Shown: piece by piece, positions 28,086 to 37,052 of the stretch
Layout of the letters: each line of letters starts with the position of its first letter
Position numbering within the stretch: the stretch's first letter is position 1
Program-made: the position numbers and the translations under genes
NCBI RefSeq assembly: GCF_900094805.1
Contig: NZ_FMAT01000007.1
Span: 88,702-152,701 of the forward strand
DNA from: Arthrobacter sp. NIO-1057
GTDB taxonomy: Bacteria > Actinomycetota > Actinomycetes > Actinomycetales > Micrococcaceae
Length of the DNA stretch: 64,000 nucleotides
Direction of reading: 5' to 3'
Notes under the pieces: model-generated
Told to the model about the DNA's origin: nothing
What the model saw: only the letters and a program-made list of their open reading frames with translations
Databases searched by the model: none

Positions 28086-28187
28086 TATGGCGTGTGCTAC
28101 CGGTCAGAGACCTGCAGCACACCACAATGTTACCTGCCCCGCGCTGAACGTCAAAGACACTAGCGAAGAAAAACCGTCACAAATCGT

Positions 28188-28976
28188 TTATCTTGTGGCA
28201 GCGGAAAGCTGAAGGTACTGCGGATACTTGGCTGAGAGCGTGTCTCCCGAGGAGGTTCCGGTCAGTCGACGCTTGATCCACGGCGCTAAATGTTCTCTTG
28301 CCCAGCCCAATTCAGCCTTGAGTTTTTCACCGCGTGAGTTCACTGCCAATTCGGGGAGAACGGGAGCCTGAATCAGTTGCGACCAATCACCGTCAGTGAT
28401 CTGGTGCTCAGCTAAAACTCCGAGCACCTTGGAGGCCATCAGCCCATGCCCCAGTTCGTTCATGTGCAGTCGGTCCACAGCCCAGTAGCGTACGTCCGAG
28501 AATTCTCGCCACCGCCAGTAGTCGGCAACGATCGCGCCATGGGCATCGGCGATCTCGCGAACCTTCTCGTTATAAATGGCCGTGCGTGGGCGGGTCTTGG
28601 AGAACAGTGGGGACTCAACGGTGTCAAAACCGGTAAAGAGCAACACGGTACTGCCGGCCTCGGTGAAGCGTCGGACAATTCCTTCATAACCACGCATCAG
28701 CGCATCAAGGTCTGCTGTGGGCCGCAGAATGTCATTGCCCCCGGCATAGATGCTGACCAAATCTGGTTTCATGGACAGCCCTTGGTCGAGCTGCTGGTTA
28801 ATGACCTGACCGATCTTCTTGCCACGCACCGCAAGGTTGGCGTATTCCCAGTCCCCTTGGGTGCAGAGCACTTCAGCGACTCGGTCGGCCCAGCCGCGCA
28901 CCTGATTGGGGCGCGCCAGATCAACGTCGCCAACGCCTTCCGTGAATGAATCACCTAATGCCAGAAACTTCTTCAC
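28188..28976 (-). CDS. SGNH/GDSL-family hydrolase
   Basis: A cytoplasmic esterase or lipase-like enzyme of 262 residues with no signal peptide. The nucleophile serine is in LALGDSFTEG (S10), the block II glycine in VRGKK, the block III asparagine in YAGGNDILRP and the catalytic D-x-x-H in DRLHMNELGH, so all four SGNH blocks are visible. The C-terminal 60 residues are basic (WIKRRLTG). The substrate is unknown. The gene precedes no obvious partner; the neighbour upstream is also a serine hydrolase 44 bases away. Confidence 0.87.
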   Translation of the reverse strand: MKKFLALGDSFTEGVGDVDLARPNQVRGWADRVAEVLCTQGDWEYANLAVRGKKIGQVINQQLDQGLSMKPDLVSIYAGGNDILRPTADLDALMRGYEGIVRRFTEAGSTVLLFTGFDTVESPLFSKTRPRTAIYNEKVREIADAHGAIVADYWRWREFSDVRYWAVDRLHMNELGHGLMASKVLGVLAEHQITDGDWSQLIQAPVLPELAVNSRGEKLKAELGWAREHLAPWIKRRLTGTSSGDTLSAKYPQYLQLSAATR

Positions 28977-29020
28977 TTCAATCCCACTTCGTATTTCTGA
29001 TGATCTTGCGTTGAGAGACG

Positions 29021-30181
29021 TTAGTTGGTTTTTGCCTTGGCGTTCTTCGCCAAGATCAATTGTCGGGCTAGTTGTGAGAGCTGCACACCGGTGGCGGTCT
29101 CTCTAACCCCTTCATTACGGGAGGGAATGAAACCAAAGCCCAATTGGTAGGCCGGGTCGGCGAACGCGAGGGAAGAGTTTGCCCCGTCATGTCCATAGGC
29201 AAAGATGGATCCATAATTCACGCGGGCCGTGGCTTTCATGAATCCTAGGGCGAAGGCCTGCAACAAACCATTGGTTCGATCGTGGCCGTAAACCAATTCG
29301 GTAGAAACCCGAGACCAGGTATCTTCGCTGAGGAAACCGCCGGTGGCTCCGAGTGCCGGAACAGCTCCGAAGGAGGCTGCGTACATCCCGGCCAAGCCTT
29401 GAGCATTGGCGACGCCACCCATGGACGCCGGACCAAGTTCGCGCACCTGCGCGGCATTGGCCAGTTCGTGCCAGTTATATACCGGGCCATCTGCTAGGGC
29501 GAATCCCGAGGCGGAGTTCACGGCCAGGCCACCTGGCGAGAATGGATCAAAGAATTCGGTGGACGCCTCTAGGGCCGGGAGCACGTCGCGATAGCGCGGT
29601 TCCAGGGCCGGGTCTTGACCGACATATACGTCAACGCCCAATGGTTTACGGATGCGCTCTTCAAAAACTTCTTGGAGTTCTTTGCCGGTGACTCGGCGGA
29701 CCAGTTCTTCCATTAATACGCCCATGGTGATGGCGTGGTAGCCGACAATGTTTTGGCCCAATGGCCAGATGCTTGGCATGGAGGCCAGGACCTTGGCGTA
29801 TTCAGACGAGTTCAGCAATACCTCGCTAGGAACTCCCCCGGGAACTCCAAGGACACCGGCTTGGTGACTGAGGACTTCACCGACGCTCAGTGTGCTCTTG
29901 CCGGAGGCACCAAATTCGGGCCAGTAGGTCACCATCGGTGCGTTGGGATCAATCAGACCATCTTGGACCAGCAGGGCGATGACCAATGCGCTCAGCCCCT
30001 TGGTGCAGGAGAAGACGCAGGTCAGGGAATCTGCAGCAAGGTGTTCCCCCACACAGTGGCTGAGGACTAGTTCGCCTCGGTGATATACGGCCAGCTGCGC
30101 CGAATAGTCTTCTTCTTCGGCGGCTCGTGCTTCCAGAGCCTGAGCCAATGGTGCGAAATCTTCGCTGATCACCGAGTCCAT
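29021..30181 (-). CDS. Serine hydrolase of the beta-lactamase/EstB esterase family
   Basis: A 386-residue class C beta-lactamase fold protein without a signal peptide, so a cytoplasmic esterase is more likely than a periplasmic beta-lactamase. The nucleophile is in SCTKG (S-x-x-K), the second motif is YHA rather than the usual YxN, and the third motif is GHDG in place of KTG. These variants are common in EstB-type esterases. The ATG at 30181 has AAGGA five bases upstream; an ATG two codons earlier touches the site. It runs in the same direction as the SGNH hydrolase, 44 bases apart. Confidence 0.82.
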   Translation of the reverse strand: MDSVISEDFAPLAQALEARAAEEEDYSAQLAVYHRGELVLSHCVGEHLAADSLTCVFSCTKGLSALVIALLVQDGLIDPNAPMVTYWPEFGASGKSTLSVGEVLSHQAGVLGVPGGVPSEVLLNSSEYAKVLASMPSIWPLGQNIVGYHAITMGVLMEELVRRVTGKELQEVFEERIRKPLGVDVYVGQDPALEPRYRDVLPALEASTEFFDPFSPGGLAVNSASGFALADGPVYNWHELANAAQVRELGPASMGGVANAQGLAGMYAASFGAVPALGATGGFLSEDTWSRVSTELVYGHDRTNGLLQAFALGFMKATARVNYGSIFAYGHDGANSSLAFADPAYQLGFGFIPSRNEGVRETATGVQLSQLARQLILAKNAKAKTN

Positions 30182-30444
30182 GTACATCCTTAAACCGCTT
30201 GTCCCTTTTCAACTAACCCTAGTCGGATTCACCATGATTCTCGATGGACGCGCCTTGACACGCGTTTGGGAATATCCGTACGTCAAGTCACAGGTTCAGA
30301 TGCCAAATACCGTTCATCGTTCATTCACTACCGCTGAATCTGCAAGTCTGTGAGCCAGCCTGGTAGGCGGTTTGCCGACCTCGAACGCAACCACTAAGTT
30401 TGTCATGCTTGCCACCAATATTTGAAGGAGATGAACTCGATCGC

Positions 30445-31896
30445 ATGACTGTGGATAGTGACACGCCGGTACCCCCGAGCCAGGATTCAGAACTCAAGCG
30501 GGTGATCGGCCCAAAGCTGCTGCTATTCCTCATCATGGGCGATATCGTCGGCGCAGGAATTTTTGCCATCACCGGCAAGGTTGCCGGACAGGTTGGCGGG
30601 GCTGCTTGGCTACCGTTCTTGGTGGCATTCGCCATTGCCACCCTCACCGCGTTCAGCTATTTGGAGCTGGTGACTAAGTACCCTCATGCCGCTGGCGCAG
30701 CACTGTATGTGCATAAGGCCTTCGGCGTCCACTTCGTCACCTTTATCGTGGCCTTTACCGTTGCCTGTTCTGGCATTACCAGTGCCGCCACGTCAGCGAC
30801 GCTGGTGGGACAAAACCTCTTGATTGGCTTCGGCCAGTTCATTGATGGTGTGCCGACCACTCCGCAGGCCGGCATGTGGGCAGCGATTGCCATCATCGTG
30901 ATCCTCGCGTTGATCAATCTGCGCGGTGTTGGTGAGAGCGTGAAGTTCAACCTGGTGCTGACCATGGTTTCGCTGGCCATCATGGCCGTGATCATCGGTA
31001 TCGGTTTCGCTGTCATTGCCTCGGGCCAGGGCGATGTAAGTCGTCTGGTGGTCTTTGAAACTCCCTCGGATCGCGGTATTTTCGCGGCGGTGACCATGGG
31101 TACCGCTATTGCGTTCTTCGCCATGGTGGGCTTCGAAGACTCGGTCAACCTGGTTGAAGAGACGAAGAACCCGAATAAGATCTTCCCGAAGATCATGCTC
31201 ATTGGTCTGGGCTTGTGTGCGGTGATTTACATGCTGGTGGCCATCACGGTCATCCTGGTCATCCCTACCGGCGACTTGCTCAACCCAAAGAACCCGGATG
31301 CTGGCATCCTGTTGGACGTGGTGCGCATCGGCGCACCGAACATTCCTATCGATACCATCTTCCCGTTTGTCACTGTCTTCGCGGTGGTCAATACCGCGCT
31401 GATGAACATGCTGATGGCAAGCCGCTTGCTTTACGGTATGGCACGTCAAGGCGTGCTGCCACAGTTCTTGGGTAAGGTGCACTCTACCCGTCGCTCCCCT
31501 TGGGTAGCGATCTTGTTCAGCACGGCACTGGCAATCGCCTTGGTTGCCTATGTGAACCTCGATAGTGAGAACGGTATTGTCGGCTCACTCGGTGGCACCA
31601 CGGCATTGTTGCTCCTCTGCGTCTTCGCGGTAGTGAACGTGTCATTGCTGGTTCTTCGCCGCGAAAAGGCCCCAGCAGATGCTTTCCGTGCGCCGACGAT
31701 CATCCCGATTCTAGGTGTCGTCTTCTGCTTGTTCCTTGCCGGACCGTGGGCTCGTTCTCGCGCCGACTGGGTGCAGTATGAGATCGCTGGCCTACTGCTG
31801 CTCATCGGTGTGGCGCTCTGGGCATTGACGTGGCTGATCAACCGCATCAATTACAAGAAGGGCATCATTGAGACTCGCCCTGGTGACTACAAATAA
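30445..31896 (+). CDS. APC-family amino acid permease
   Basis: A permease of 483 residues with about twelve helices. The first helix region IMGDIVGAGIFAITG carries the APC GAGIF signature that binds the substrate amino group. GFEDSVNLVEETKNPNKIFPK matches the central cytoplasmic loop of the APA subfamily. The ATG at 30445 is preferred; AAGGAG lies about a dozen bases upstream. It is monocistronic and ends at a very strong terminator. It is divergent from the esterase gene across 263 bases in which I see no gene. The substrate is not predictable from sequence. Confidence 0.87.
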   Translation: MTVDSDTPVPPSQDSELKRVIGPKLLLFLIMGDIVGAGIFAITGKVAGQVGGAAWLPFLVAFAIATLTAFSYLELVTKYPHAAGAALYVHKAFGVHFVTFIVAFTVACSGITSAATSATLVGQNLLIGFGQFIDGVPTTPQAGMWAAIAIIVILALINLRGVGESVKFNLVLTMVSLAIMAVIIGIGFAVIASGQGDVSRLVVFETPSDRGIFAAVTMGTAIAFFAMVGFEDSVNLVEETKNPNKIFPKIMLIGLGLCAVIYMLVAITVILVIPTGDLLNPKNPDAGILLDVVRIGAPNIPIDTIFPFVTVFAVVNTALMNMLMASRLLYGMARQGVLPQFLGKVHSTRRSPWVAILFSTALAIALVAYVNLDSENGIVGSLGGTTALLLLCVFAVVNVSLLVLRREKAPADAFRAPTIIPILGVVFCLFLAGPWARSRADWVQYEIAGLLLLIGVALWALTWLINRINYKKGIIETRPGDYK

Positions 31897-31906
31897 TTAG
31901 TCGCTA

Positions 31907-31953
31907 AAAACGCTACGGTCCACCAAGATAATCTTGGTGGACCGTAGCGTTTT
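31907..31953. terminator. Bidirectional terminator, 23-bp palindrome
   Basis: A nearly continuous palindrome centred at 31930 with AAAA and TTTT ends. It terminates the permease gene and the convergent RNase HI gene. Confidence 0.92.
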
Positions 31954-31976
31954 AACAGCAATTCAGTTCTTGAGCT

Positions 31977-32873
31977 TTACACCGTGCGCTCGATGGTTTC
32001 CTGTCGGAAGCGAAGTTTCCACTCGCCCTGGCCTTGCTGCCACCAGGAGGAGACCACGAGTACTTCGGAGTCGGCTGGTTTCATCCGGTAGGCCAATAAC
32101 ACCATGTCTTCGCTGATCTGGCGGGTGGCTAAAACCTGCATCTGCCCGGTGGCCGGCAGCGCGGATCCACTCTCCAGCAACCTGCCAATGCTGGCAACAT
32201 CCAGTAGTCCACCATCTCTGCTGACTTCTTGATAGCTCGGGTGTAGGAAGTCTTTAAGCTCGGTGAAACTGGTTCGGATTTGTTGGTCTAGGAATCCGCG
32301 TTCTAGTTCATACACGGTGGCTGCGAAGTCAGTAGTCTGCGCAGGGGCAGCTGGCGTAGCTACGGGTTTCACTGTTTCTTCTTCGACGGGTGCGGCAGAT
32401 CCAGTGCCACCGGTATAACCCGGGCCAGCATCTGGGGTGGTGCCTTGCTGGTGCGCGGTGGCTGCCGCACGCGCATGGTCGTCTGCAGCTTCGTTCAAGT
32501 CATGGCCGGCATGGCCTTTGACCCATTCAAAACTGTATTTTCGTCCTTGAATCGCCGCATCAAGTTCTTTGAGAATGTCTTGGTTGAGGACTTGCTTGCC
32601 GTCGGCTTTTTTCCAGCCGCGCTTTTTCCATCCTGGCATCCATTTGCTGATGCAATTAATCGCATACTGCGAATCACAGAGGATCTTGAGCTCTTCTTCC
32701 GGCAGGTGCTCGGTGGCACGAAAGAGTTCTAAGACGGCTTGGAGCTCGCCCATATTGTTGGTTCCATGGTCCCAACCGCCGGCGGCCCAATTCTCTTCAT
32801 CCACGTACCAAGCCCAACCGGCTGGCCCGGGATTGCCCAGTGCGGATCCATCTGCAGCAGCAATGATCGTCAT
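31977..32873 (-). CDS. rnhA: Ribonuclease HI fused to a DUF4440/SnoaL-like domain
   Basis: Residues 1-140 form a complete RNase HI, which cuts RNA in RNA-DNA hybrids: D8, E43, D67, H121 (VKGHAG) and D131 are the catalytic set, and the basic WKKRGWKK segment (82-89) is the hybrid-binding protrusion. A linker of about 45 residues rich in Ala, Pro, Gly and Thr leads to a C-terminal region of about 110 residues (from DFAATVYELERGFL). It resembles the NTF2-like DUF4440/SnoaL fold, with the usual FLHPSYQEVSRDG segment. The added domain is not needed for RNase H activity. Its role is unknown. Confidence 0.88.
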   Translation of the reverse strand: MTIIAAADGSALGNPGPAGWAWYVDEENWAAGGWDHGTNNMGELQAVLELFRATEHLPEEELKILCDSQYAINCISKWMPGWKKRGWKKADGKQVLNQDILKELDAAIQGRKYSFEWVKGHAGHDLNEAADDHARAAATAHQQGTTPDAGPGYTGGTGSAAPVEEETVKPVATPAAPAQTTDFAATVYELERGFLDQQIRTSFTELKDFLHPSYQEVSRDGGLLDVASIGRLLESGSALPATGQMQVLATRQISEDMVLLAYRMKPADSEVLVVSSWWQQGQGEWKLRFRQETIERTV

Positions 32874-32989
32874 AGTTTAATCCTGCCACGCCAGTACCCC
32901 AGGCGCAGTTCTAGCTCCTGGCTATGTCGCTGTCAGTTCTATGGCATTGTTCGCATTTGATTAGGTAGCACTGTGGTTACCATGGGGGT

Positions 32990-33298
32990 GTGAAGAAAAT
33001 CTTGCCATTCCTGGCCATTACTTCCTTGCTTTTACTCAGTGGCTGTTCTGCACCGTCCACGGATACCCTGCGGGAACAAGATCCCGAAGGTTATGCGGCC
33101 TGCATTCATTTTGGCGGAGGATTAGATGCTCCCGAGGGTATCGGCGAGACGAACATGCTTAAGGCAGCGCAGCATGGTTCGCAATCGAGCACCGAACAGA
33201 TTAGTGAAGCGGTTACTACCCAGGAGTCGAAAACCCCTGAGATCACGGATCTTGAAGCGTTCAAGACTGCTTGCGAGGCTCAGGGGTTTGACTTTTAG
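32990..33298 (+). CDS. Small putative lipoprotein
   Basis: A 102-residue protein that I do not recognise. The signal peptide MKKILPFLAITSLLLLSGC ends in a lipobox with C19. The mature part is acidic, Ser/Thr/Glu-rich, and has two further Cys (AACIHFGG and KTACEAQGFDF). They could form a disulfide outside the cell. The start is a GTG at 32990, directly preceded by GGGG. It is single and convergent with the hydroquinone reductase gene nine bases away. Confidence 0.75.
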   Translation: MKKILPFLAITSLLLLSGCSAPSTDTLREQDPEGYAACIHFGGGLDAPEGIGETNMLKAAQHGSQSSTEQISEAVTTQESKTPEITDLEAFKTACEAQGFDF

Positions 33299-33307
33299 TT
33301 CACTAGC

Positions 33308-34417
33308 TTAGACCGGATACATCGGGTTATGTCCGGTGGCTACGCGCTCTTCGGGGCGTACCTCATCTGGTGCGGTGCCATCTAGCCATGGACCACTCTC
33401 GGCCATATGTTCCCGCTGCGGCGCTTCGAGCCAGTTTTCCAGTGCTGGTCCTTGCGGGATGATTTGAGTTGGGTTGATGTCTTCGTGGACCACATAGTAG
33501 TGCGCCTTGATTTGCTCAAAGTCGATGGTGTCACCAAAGCCGGGCATTTGGAACAAATCGCGGGCATAGCCCCAGAGGTTAGGCATCTCAATGAGCTTGT
33601 TTCGGTTGGTTTTGAAGTGCCCGTGATACACCGGATCAAATCGCACCAGGGTGGTAAAGAGTCTGACATCGGCTTCAGTGATGTGATCTCCCATGAGGAA
33701 TCGACGTGTGGATAGTCGCTCTTCAAGGAAATCTAGGGTGGTAAACAAGCGCTGGTAGGCGTCGTTGTAGGCCTTTTGGTCACCGGCAAAACCTGCGCGA
33801 TATACGCCGTTATTGACCTCGGTAAAGATGCGCTTGATCAGTGGCAGCATTTCTTCTAGCTGATCCTGCGGAATCAGGTTTGGTGCGCCATCGCGATGGA
33901 ACTCTTTCCATTGGGTGGATAGGTCCCAAGTGATTTGTGGGTAATCGTTGGTGACCACAGCCCCGGTGGGAATATCAACGATGGCCGGTACGGTGATGCC
34001 TCGTGGGTAGTCGGCAAAACGCTTAAAGTAGTTCTCTTGAATCCGTTCGGTTCCCAGCACCGGGTCTTTCCCGTCAGGATCCAAATCAAAGGTCCAGCTG
34101 CGCGAGTCATGGGTGGGCCCGGGCAGGCCGACAGACAGCGCGTCTTCAAGACCCAGCAGGCGTCGAACAATTAGGGTGCGGTTAGCCCAGGGGCAAGCGC
34201 GTGCTGCAACAAGTCGGTAACGTCCTGTTTCTACTGGCCAGAGCGTAGCTCCTTGTGAGATACCAGCTTGAGGGTGACCGATCTTGCTGTCATTGTGTTC
34301 ATTACTGTAACTGGCCGGGTTGGTGTCCGCGACAATCCGATCTTGGATGTAATTAGTATCCCGGGTGAATTCTCCGCCGGTGACATAGGCACCCTTGGTT
34401 GAATATTCCTCGCTCAT
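33308..34417 (-). CDS. Glutathionyl-hydroquinone reductase family protein (probably mycothiol-linked)
   Basis: A 369-residue glutathione-transferase-fold enzyme of the YqjG/ECM4 class. The catalytic cysteine is C75 in ARACPWANR, the class hallmark, and the Y-rich C-terminal helical domain (FDPVYHGHFK, NLWGYARDLFQMPGF) is typical. Homologues remove glutathione from hydroquinone conjugates. Actinobacteria use mycothiol, so the thiol here is probably mycothiol; that is inference. The ATG at 34417 follows GGAGGG by five bases. A MarR regulator gene diverges from it, with a 15-base palindrome between, which suggests quinone or phenol induction. Confidence 0.87.
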   Translation of the reverse strand: MSEEYSTKGAYVTGGEFTRDTNYIQDRIVADTNPASYSNEHNDSKIGHPQAGISQGATLWPVETGRYRLVAARACPWANRTLIVRRLLGLEDALSVGLPGPTHDSRSWTFDLDPDGKDPVLGTERIQENYFKRFADYPRGITVPAIVDIPTGAVVTNDYPQITWDLSTQWKEFHRDGAPNLIPQDQLEEMLPLIKRIFTEVNNGVYRAGFAGDQKAYNDAYQRLFTTLDFLEERLSTRRFLMGDHITEADVRLFTTLVRFDPVYHGHFKTNRNKLIEMPNLWGYARDLFQMPGFGDTIDFEQIKAHYYVVHEDINPTQIIPQGPALENWLEAPQREHMAESGPWLDGTAPDEVRPEERVATGHNPMYPV

Positions 34418-34573
34418 TCTTTCCCTCCAAAATCCGTGGTGCCGAACAGTGTTGCGCTCCAACACGAGCCTATGACAACTGGCAGTCGTTGAACATGGCA
34501 ACTCGAACAACAATCTGATTGACACGTCACCTTATATTGCAAAATTAAACTTTACACGAGATGATTGATGCGT

Positions 34574-34588
34574 CAACAAAATTTGTTG
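34574..34588. promoter_or_regulatory. Candidate MarR operator
   Basis: CAACAAAATTTGTTG is a perfect 7-1-7 palindrome between the reductase gene and the divergent MarR gene, 34 bases before the MarR start. Confidence 0.55.
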
Positions 34589-34621
34589 GGCCGCAAATTC
34601 CGCAAAGGGTGAGAGTAGAAA

Positions 34622-35107
34622 ATGACGAGCGATGAGACCCGCTGGCTAACTCAGAGCGAGCAGGACCTCTGGCGTACGATCCGTGAGTTCCTCTGGCAAT
34701 TTCCTAGCGCCATGGATCGACAGTTGGTACGCGACTCTCAAATGCAGTCCGGTGAATACTCAGTCTTGGCCGTACTTTCCGAAGCAGCTACTCCTAGTTT
34801 ACGTCCCGCCGATGTTGCCGAGGAACTGCGCTGGGACCGCTCACGCCTCTCCCACCTCTTACGTCGCATGGAAGCAAAGGGACTAATCAGCCGTTGCTCC
34901 GATGAAACCGATCGCCGAGGCCATCAAATCGCACTGACCGAACTCGGGCAGGAAACCATCGGGAATGCTGCGCCGAGTCATGTGACTTTTGTGCGTGAAA
35001 CCCTCTTTGATTCACTGAATGCCACGGAACGTCGTGCACTAGAAACCGCGTTGCCTAAAATTCTTGAATCAATTGAACAACAGGGCCTGAAAGACTCAAG
35101 CTGCTAG
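34622..35107 (+). CDS. MarR-family transcriptional regulator
   Basis: A winged-helix regulator of 161 residues. The recognition region DVAEELRWDRSRLSHLLRRMEAKGLI lies at about 62-87, followed by the wing with DETDRRGHQIALTELG. It is divergent from the hydroquinone reductase gene, with a perfect palindrome in the intergenic region, so it probably represses that gene and itself. GGTGAGAG precedes the ATG. Its stop codon shares the CTAG tetranucleotide with the stop of the convergent ABC transporter gene. Confidence 0.87.
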   Translation: MTSDETRWLTQSEQDLWRTIREFLWQFPSAMDRQLVRDSQMQSGEYSVLAVLSEAATPSLRPADVAEELRWDRSRLSHLLRRMEAKGLISRCSDETDRRGHQIALTELGQETIGNAAPSHVTFVRETLFDSLNATERRALETALPKILESIEQQGLKDSSC

Positions 35108-36951
35108 CTGGCGCGTACGGCCAACTCGCTATTTTGAACCAATCGCCAGAAGCGACCGCCGAGAGCCACTAATTCATCATAGGTTCCAGCTTCAGCAATT
35201 TTCCCATCTTCCAGCACCACAATGTGATCAGCTCGCATCACCGTGCTCAATCGGTGCGCAATCAACAGTGTCGTACGGCCCACCGCCAACTCGTCCAACG
35301 CTTGCTGTACCAGGGCCTCGGTGACCGTATCCAAAGCGCTGGTAGCTTCATCGAGCACCAAGACCTTTGGTTCACGCAGCATGGTACGGGCGATAGCCAG
35401 GCGCTGTTGTTCGCCACCGGAGAATCGGTGACCTCGTTGCCCCACTTCGGTTTCTAAGCCGAGCGGCAAGCTACGAATGAGATCGGCAATTTGCGCAGCT
35501 TCTAGGGCTCGCCATAATTGCTCTTCTGTCGCTTCGGGGGCAGCCCACAAGAGGTTAGCCCGGACGGTGTCGTGCAAGAGGTAGCTCTCTTGGGCCACCA
35601 CAGAAACCGCGCTCGCAATTCCTTGCGGGTCATAGTCTTTCAGGTCGATGCCATCGAGCAGCACCTGCCCCGAGGTAGGATCCAACAATCGTGGCAGGAG
35701 CAATCCGAGCGTTGATTTTCCAGAACCGGTGGCACCAACGACGGCAGTCATCGTGCCAGCTGGCAGCCGTAGGTTCAGCTTCTCCAAAGTCGACTTGGTT
35801 GCTTGCGGGTAGCGGAAGCTCACCTCACGCAATTCAACTTCACCGCTGATGCGAACGGGATCGACCTTCACCGGGTTACTAGCCACCGGAAGTTCTTGTT
35901 CCGTGTCGAGGTATTCGAAAACGCGGCTAAACAGCGCCATCGCAGAGACCCACTGCACCGAAAGCTGCATAAGTCCCATCACCGGGCGGAAGATTCCTGC
36001 CTGCAGGCCGGTAAAGGCCACCAGCGTACCGATGCTCATCCCGTCTCCGGTAACAGGGAGTCCAGCTGCCAAATACAACACCGCGGGTATGGCAGCGAAG
36101 ATGATACTCATCGTGGCCATGCGCCAGCGTCCGGCCAGCGCACTTTTCATTTCAAGGTCAATGAGCTTGTGGCTAGATTCGGTAAAGGCTTGAGCATCCG
36201 CCGGACCGGTACCCATCACCTTGGACAGGCGAACCCCGGAAATACTCAGGCGTTCTTCGATCAGAGATGTCAGATTCGACATCTCTCGCTGACGCTTGCC
36301 GGTCACAGCACGTCGTAGCTTTGCTGTCTGCTTGGCCAATAAGATGGCCGGCGGAAAGACGATCAGAGAGATCAGACTTAGTTTCCAGGAGATGGCCACC
36401 ATGGCAACTGCGGTAGCAACCACTGTAGTCAGGTTTGAAGCAATACTCGTTGCTGAATTGGTGATCACCGACTGCATCTGACCCACGTCATTAATCAGTC
36501 TCGACTGCACGTCTCCTGAGCGGGAGTTGGTAAAGAATCCGAGGGACTGTTTTTGCAGGTGAGTGAAGAGTCCAGTGCGCAGCCGGTGCATCACGCGTTG
36601 CCCCATTAAGGTGGCCCGCCATGTTTGCACAACCTCGAGTACCGCGGTGATCAAGGCGATGAGCACCAGTCCTCCGGCACCAGCGAGAAGTAGTTGGATA
36701 TTGGAATGCGGGATGGCGTCATCAATAAGTTCACGAACAATGAAGGGCTGAGCTAGGCCAATAACCGAGGAAGCAACGATCAGCAGCATCACCGCGATGA
36801 CCGACCCTAAGTGAGGACGGAACAACGCTGCCACACGCCGTAGTGACACCGGATGCTCAGCAAGCCGCTGTTTGTCTTGCGCGGAATTTTTCATCCGCCC
36901 GCCGGCGGCGCCTGCACTGCCTGGGTGCACGGGCATTGGATTGACACTCAT
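35104..36951 (-). CDS. ABC exporter half-transporter (permease plus ATPase)
   Basis: A 615-residue fused ABC exporter subunit. Six membrane helices lie in about 45-330 and the ATPase domain in about 370-600, with Walker A GATGSGKST, signature FSGGEQQRLAIA and Walker B VLVLDEATSALD followed by the AHRLS switch. It has the lipid/drug exporter (MsbA/LmrA-like) architecture and probably works as a homodimer. A MarR gene diverges 101 bases upstream, with an operator inside its promoter, so export of a toxic compound sensed by MarR is likely. The start follows GGGGGAG closely. Confidence 0.9.
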   Translation of the reverse strand: MSVNPMPVHPGSAGAAGGRMKNSAQDKQRLAEHPVSLRRVAALFRPHLGSVIAVMLLIVASSVIGLAQPFIVRELIDDAIPHSNIQLLLAGAGGLVLIALITAVLEVVQTWRATLMGQRVMHRLRTGLFTHLQKQSLGFFTNSRSGDVQSRLINDVGQMQSVITNSATSIASNLTTVVATAVAMVAISWKLSLISLIVFPPAILLAKQTAKLRRAVTGKRQREMSNLTSLIEERLSISGVRLSKVMGTGPADAQAFTESSHKLIDLEMKSALAGRWRMATMSIIFAAIPAVLYLAAGLPVTGDGMSIGTLVAFTGLQAGIFRPVMGLMQLSVQWVSAMALFSRVFEYLDTEQELPVASNPVKVDPVRISGEVELREVSFRYPQATKSTLEKLNLRLPAGTMTAVVGATGSGKSTLGLLLPRLLDPTSGQVLLDGIDLKDYDPQGIASAVSVVAQESYLLHDTVRANLLWAAPEATEEQLWRALEAAQIADLIRSLPLGLETEVGQRGHRFSGGEQQRLAIARTMLREPKVLVLDEATSALDTVTEALVQQALDELAVGRTTLLIAHRLSTVMRADHIVVLEDGKIAEAGTYDELVALGGRFWRLVQNSELAVRAS

Positions 36952-37015
36952 AGCTCCCCCTTCGTCTTCTTTTCCTCAAAGAATAACAGAGGTTACCTCA
37001 CTATGTGGTTCCATC

Positions 37016-37045
37016 TTGAAATTGTTCTGAAGAACACACTATTCT
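37016..37045 (+). promoter_or_regulatory. Leaderless marR promoter with embedded operator
   Basis: TTGAAA (37016-37021) and TATTCT (37040-37045) are 18 bases apart, and the ATG follows 7 bases later. The spacer holds the perfect palindrome TGTTCTGAAGAACA (37023-37036), ideally placed for repression. Confidence 0.62.
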
Positions 37046-37052
37046 TAAACCC

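Noticed and set aside
30793..31482. A 229-codon His/Asp-rich open frame antisense to the APC permease
   Set aside because: His/Asp/Gln-rich composition is what the complement of a hydrophobic gene gives. There is no start signal.
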